DNA of 7,858 nucleotides from JASEGV01 sp947085285 (GTDB lineage: Bacteria > Bacteroidota > Ignavibacteria > UBA10030 > BY39). Under the pieces are notes generated by a model. It saw nothing but the letters and a program-made list of their open reading frames with translations. It searched no databases and was not told where the DNA came from. Made by a program: the position numbers and the translations under genes. Of the stretch, positions 6,297-7,858 are shown in pieces; the stretch's first letter is position 1; each line of letters opens with the position of its first letter. Location of the stretch: assembly GCA_947085285.1 (NCBI GenBank), contig CAMTVZ010000205.1, forward strand, positions 1 to 7,858. Direction: 5' to 3'.

Positions 6297-7144
6297 TAGT
6301 TTACACCCTCCAATTTACATAAATGTTCTTCATACATTTGGTCTGATATTTTTTCTAAACTGGCATAAGTGCGGTTACGCATAATTAATTCATCGAAATC
6401 AACTTCGTGAGCATCGAATTCGGGCCCATCAACGCAAGCGAATTTCATTTTCCCGCCAACAGTTACACGGCATCCTCCACACATTCCTGTACCATCAACC
6501 ATTATAGGATTTAAACTTACATAAGTTTTAATGCCAAAAGGTTTTGTTACGTTTGCACATACTTTCATCATCGGGATAGGACCGATGGCATAAACACCAT
6601 CAATTTTTACTCCGTTGTTTATAAGGTCGAGAAGTTGATCTGATACGAAACCTTTTCGGTGATAGCTTCCATCGTCTGTTGTTATATAAAGTTTGTTACA
6701 AACTTCCCCCATTTCTTTTTCAAGTATAATTAAATCTTTGCTTCGGGCACCAATTATTCCAATCACTTCGTTACCTGCATCCCGCAACGCTTTTGCAATG
6801 GGATAGACTTCAGCAGTTCCAACTCCACCACCGATGCATACTACAGTTCCGTAATTATGTATTGGAGTCGGTTCGCCGAGTGGACCCACAAAATCTAAAA
6901 CATAATCTCCTTCGTTCAGTGAGCACAACATTTTTGTTGTTTTACCGATAGCCTGAACGATTATTGTAACAGTTCCTTTTTCAACATCAGAGTCGGCTAT
7001 CGTTATTGGAATACGTTCGCCCCCTTCCACTACGCGAATCATCACAAAGTTTCCAGCTTTTCGCTTTTTAGCAACCAGAGGCGATTCGATCACTAATTTT
7101 GTTATTGTACTCGAAAGTTTTTGCTTTTCAATTATTTTATACAT
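6296..7144 (-). CDS. nfnA: NfnA-type small subunit (sulfide/dihydroorotate dehydrogenase-like FAD/NAD-binding protein)
   Basis: A 282-residue cytoplasmic flavoprotein of the ferredoxin-NADP reductase/PyrK superfamily, partner of NfnB, normally handling NAD(H). RIPITIAD (44-51) is the FAD-binding strand, FVGPLGEP (85-92) follows, and VVCIGGGVGTAEVYPIAKAL (101-120) is the nucleotide-binding loop. The C-terminal [2Fe-2S] site has C222 and C225 (MCGGC) and C237 (FACVDGPEFD). D217 occupies the place of the first cysteine in the PyrK pattern CGxGxCxxC, matching the three-Cys/one-Asp cluster known for Nfn small subunits. The ATG at 7144-7142 has AGGA five bases upstream. The gene is followed by nfnB with a one-base overlap and preceded by the cytochrome gene 28 bases away. 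It may also be annotated as sulfide dehydrogenase beta (sudB); real sulfide-dependent activity cannot be judged from sequence. Confidence 0.88.
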   Translation of the reverse strand: MYKIIEKQKLSSTITKLVIESPLVAKKRKAGNFVMIRVVEGGERIPITIADSDVEKGTVTIIVQAIGKTTKMLCSLNEGDYVLDFVGPLGEPTPIHNYGTVVCIGGGVGTAEVYPIAKALRDAGNEVIGIIGARSKDLIILEKEMGEVCNKLYITTDDGSYHRKGFVSDQLLDLINNGVKIDGVYAIGPIPMMKVCANVTKPFGIKTYVSLNPIMVDGTGMCGGCRVTVGGKMKFACVDGPEFDAHEVDFDELIMRNRTYASLEKISDQMYEEHLCKLEGVN

Positions 7145-7172
7145 CTAATTCCTATTTTATTTTACTTATTAA

Positions 7173-7858
7173 TTAATTCATATTCTTTTCAGTTCCAAAG
7201 AGCATAATCTTACCGTTGATATGCTTGGCTTTGTCGATTATTACACCGGCACTGTTTACGATTCCAGTATGACAGTTACCGCACGTAGAAAGTGTTGCTG
7301 CAATGTGCCCGGTTGGCGGAATTGCGTGGCAACTACCGCATGCAGCTTCGCTTGACCCACCGGTCCAAACAACCGACTTGTTTGCTCCAACCATAACTGA
7401 ATCTGCATAACCGAATTGTGCAGTTGAAGTAGCACGCCGCAGCCGCCAATTACCGTGGCAATATGTGTTACTGCAAGTAGCATTTGCCGTTTGATATGTA
7501 GGATTAGGGACCAACAAACCATTAGCCGTTACCAAACGTGCTAACGTATCGTTCATAACAACTTCTGCCGGAAGATTAGAATCTAAATGCCCACTTACAA
7601 ATGTTTGATTTGGGATGGAATGACATTCTGCACATTTAACAGCTTTTCCGAGAGTTCCTGTCGCTAAATGCTTTTGGTGCGCACCAACACCTTTGAATGT
7701 AGTCGCAGTTTCGCCATCAACACTTCGTGGAGGCGCCCATGCGAAAATGCTATCAGCTTTTGCCGAAAACGAACCGTGACAAGTGTTGCAAGCTTCGGGC
7801 GATTTCTTTCTTCCACTCGCATCAACATGGCATTGCGAAGTCATACAACTCTCGTTAG
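7173..7858 (-). CDS. Multiheme c-type cytochrome with CX4CH and CXXCH heme sites, C-terminal part (open at right edge)
   Basis: Only the C-terminal 227 residues are in the window; the reading frame runs without a stop to the last base. An ATG at 7844 is not a credible start: the four codons before it (N-E-S-C) supply the first cysteine of a heme site C4-MTSQ-C9-H10. Counting from that N, other sites are C23/C26-H27, C75/C78-H79, C128-SNTY-C133-H134, C173/C176-H177 and C192/C195-H196. That makes six potential covalent hemes: two CX4CH and four CXXCH, in two units of CX4CH-CXXCH-CXXCH. The YCHGNW, CGSCHAIPP and terminal HINGK segments match the Geobacter-type CxxxxCH/CxxCH cytochrome domain. 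Such proteins are exported by Sec and matured outside the cytoplasmic membrane; the signal peptide would lie off the window. The likely role is respiratory or extracellular electron transfer. The gene ends 28 bases before nfnA on the same strand with no terminator between. Confidence 0.88.
   Translation of the reverse strand, partial: NESCMTSQCHVDASGRKKSPEACNTCHGSFSAKADSIFAWAPPRSVDGETATTFKGVGAHQKHLATGTLGKAVKCAECHSIPNQTFVSGHLDSNLPAEVVMNDTLARLVTANGLLVPNPTYQTANATCSNTYCHGNWRLRRATSTAQFGYADSVMVGANKSVVWTGGSSEAACGSCHAIPPTGHIAATLSTCGNCHTGIVNSAGVIIDKAKHINGKIMLFGTEKNMN

Overview
The window is AT-rich bacterial DNA. The gene content is a TonB-dependent outer-membrane receptor (so a Gram-negative envelope), an NfnAB-type flavoprotein pair, and a periplasmic or surface multiheme cytochrome with mixed CX4CH and CXXCH heme sites. 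Together with the low GC this would suit an anaerobic or facultative member of the Bacteroidota/Chlorobi side of the tree (Ignavibacteria-like). That placement is inference from gene types; there is no rRNA or phylogenetic marker to confirm it.

Layout, left to right. (1) 1-241, minus: the 5' part of dut (dUTPase), running off the left edge. (2) 242-377: a short divergent promoter region. (3) 378-2378, plus: a 666-residue protein with an N-terminal TPR-like segment, a very long coiled coil and a C-terminal phosphoreceiver domain. (4) 2379-2521: a convergent intergenic gap, nearly all of it occupied by a roughly 123-bp element bounded by imperfect inverted repeats; it looks like a MITE or IS relic. 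(5) 2522-4447, minus: a BtuB-like TonB-dependent receptor. (6) 4448-4829: its long leader, with a putative promoter, a cobalamin riboswitch aptamer whose P1, P3, P4 and P5 helices can be traced, and a rho-independent terminator just before the start codon. (7) 4830-7144, minus: nfnB and nfnA, overlapping by one base, encoding the two subunits of an electron-bifurcating NADH-dependent ferredoxin:NADP+ oxidoreductase (also annotated as sulfide dehydrogenase alpha/beta). (8) 7173-7858, minus: the C-terminal part of a multiheme c-type cytochrome, open at the right edge.

How the parts fit. The receptor is almost certainly for uptake of cobalamin or a related corrinoid, and is switched off when cellular B12 is sufficient. 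The nfnAB pair balances ferredoxin, NADH and NADPH pools in the cytoplasm. The cytochrome acts outside the cytoplasmic membrane and probably belongs to a respiratory or extracellular electron-transfer locus continuing to the right. The cytochrome and nfnAB lie 28 bases apart on one strand and may be co-transcribed, but no direct functional link can be read from the sequence.

The least ordinary signals are the inverted-repeat element at 2391-2513, an 18-bp alternative pairing in the riboswitch expression platform that competes with the terminator, and the TPR/coiled-coil/receiver architecture. No CRISPR array, tRNA, rRNA, defence system or intact transposase was seen.
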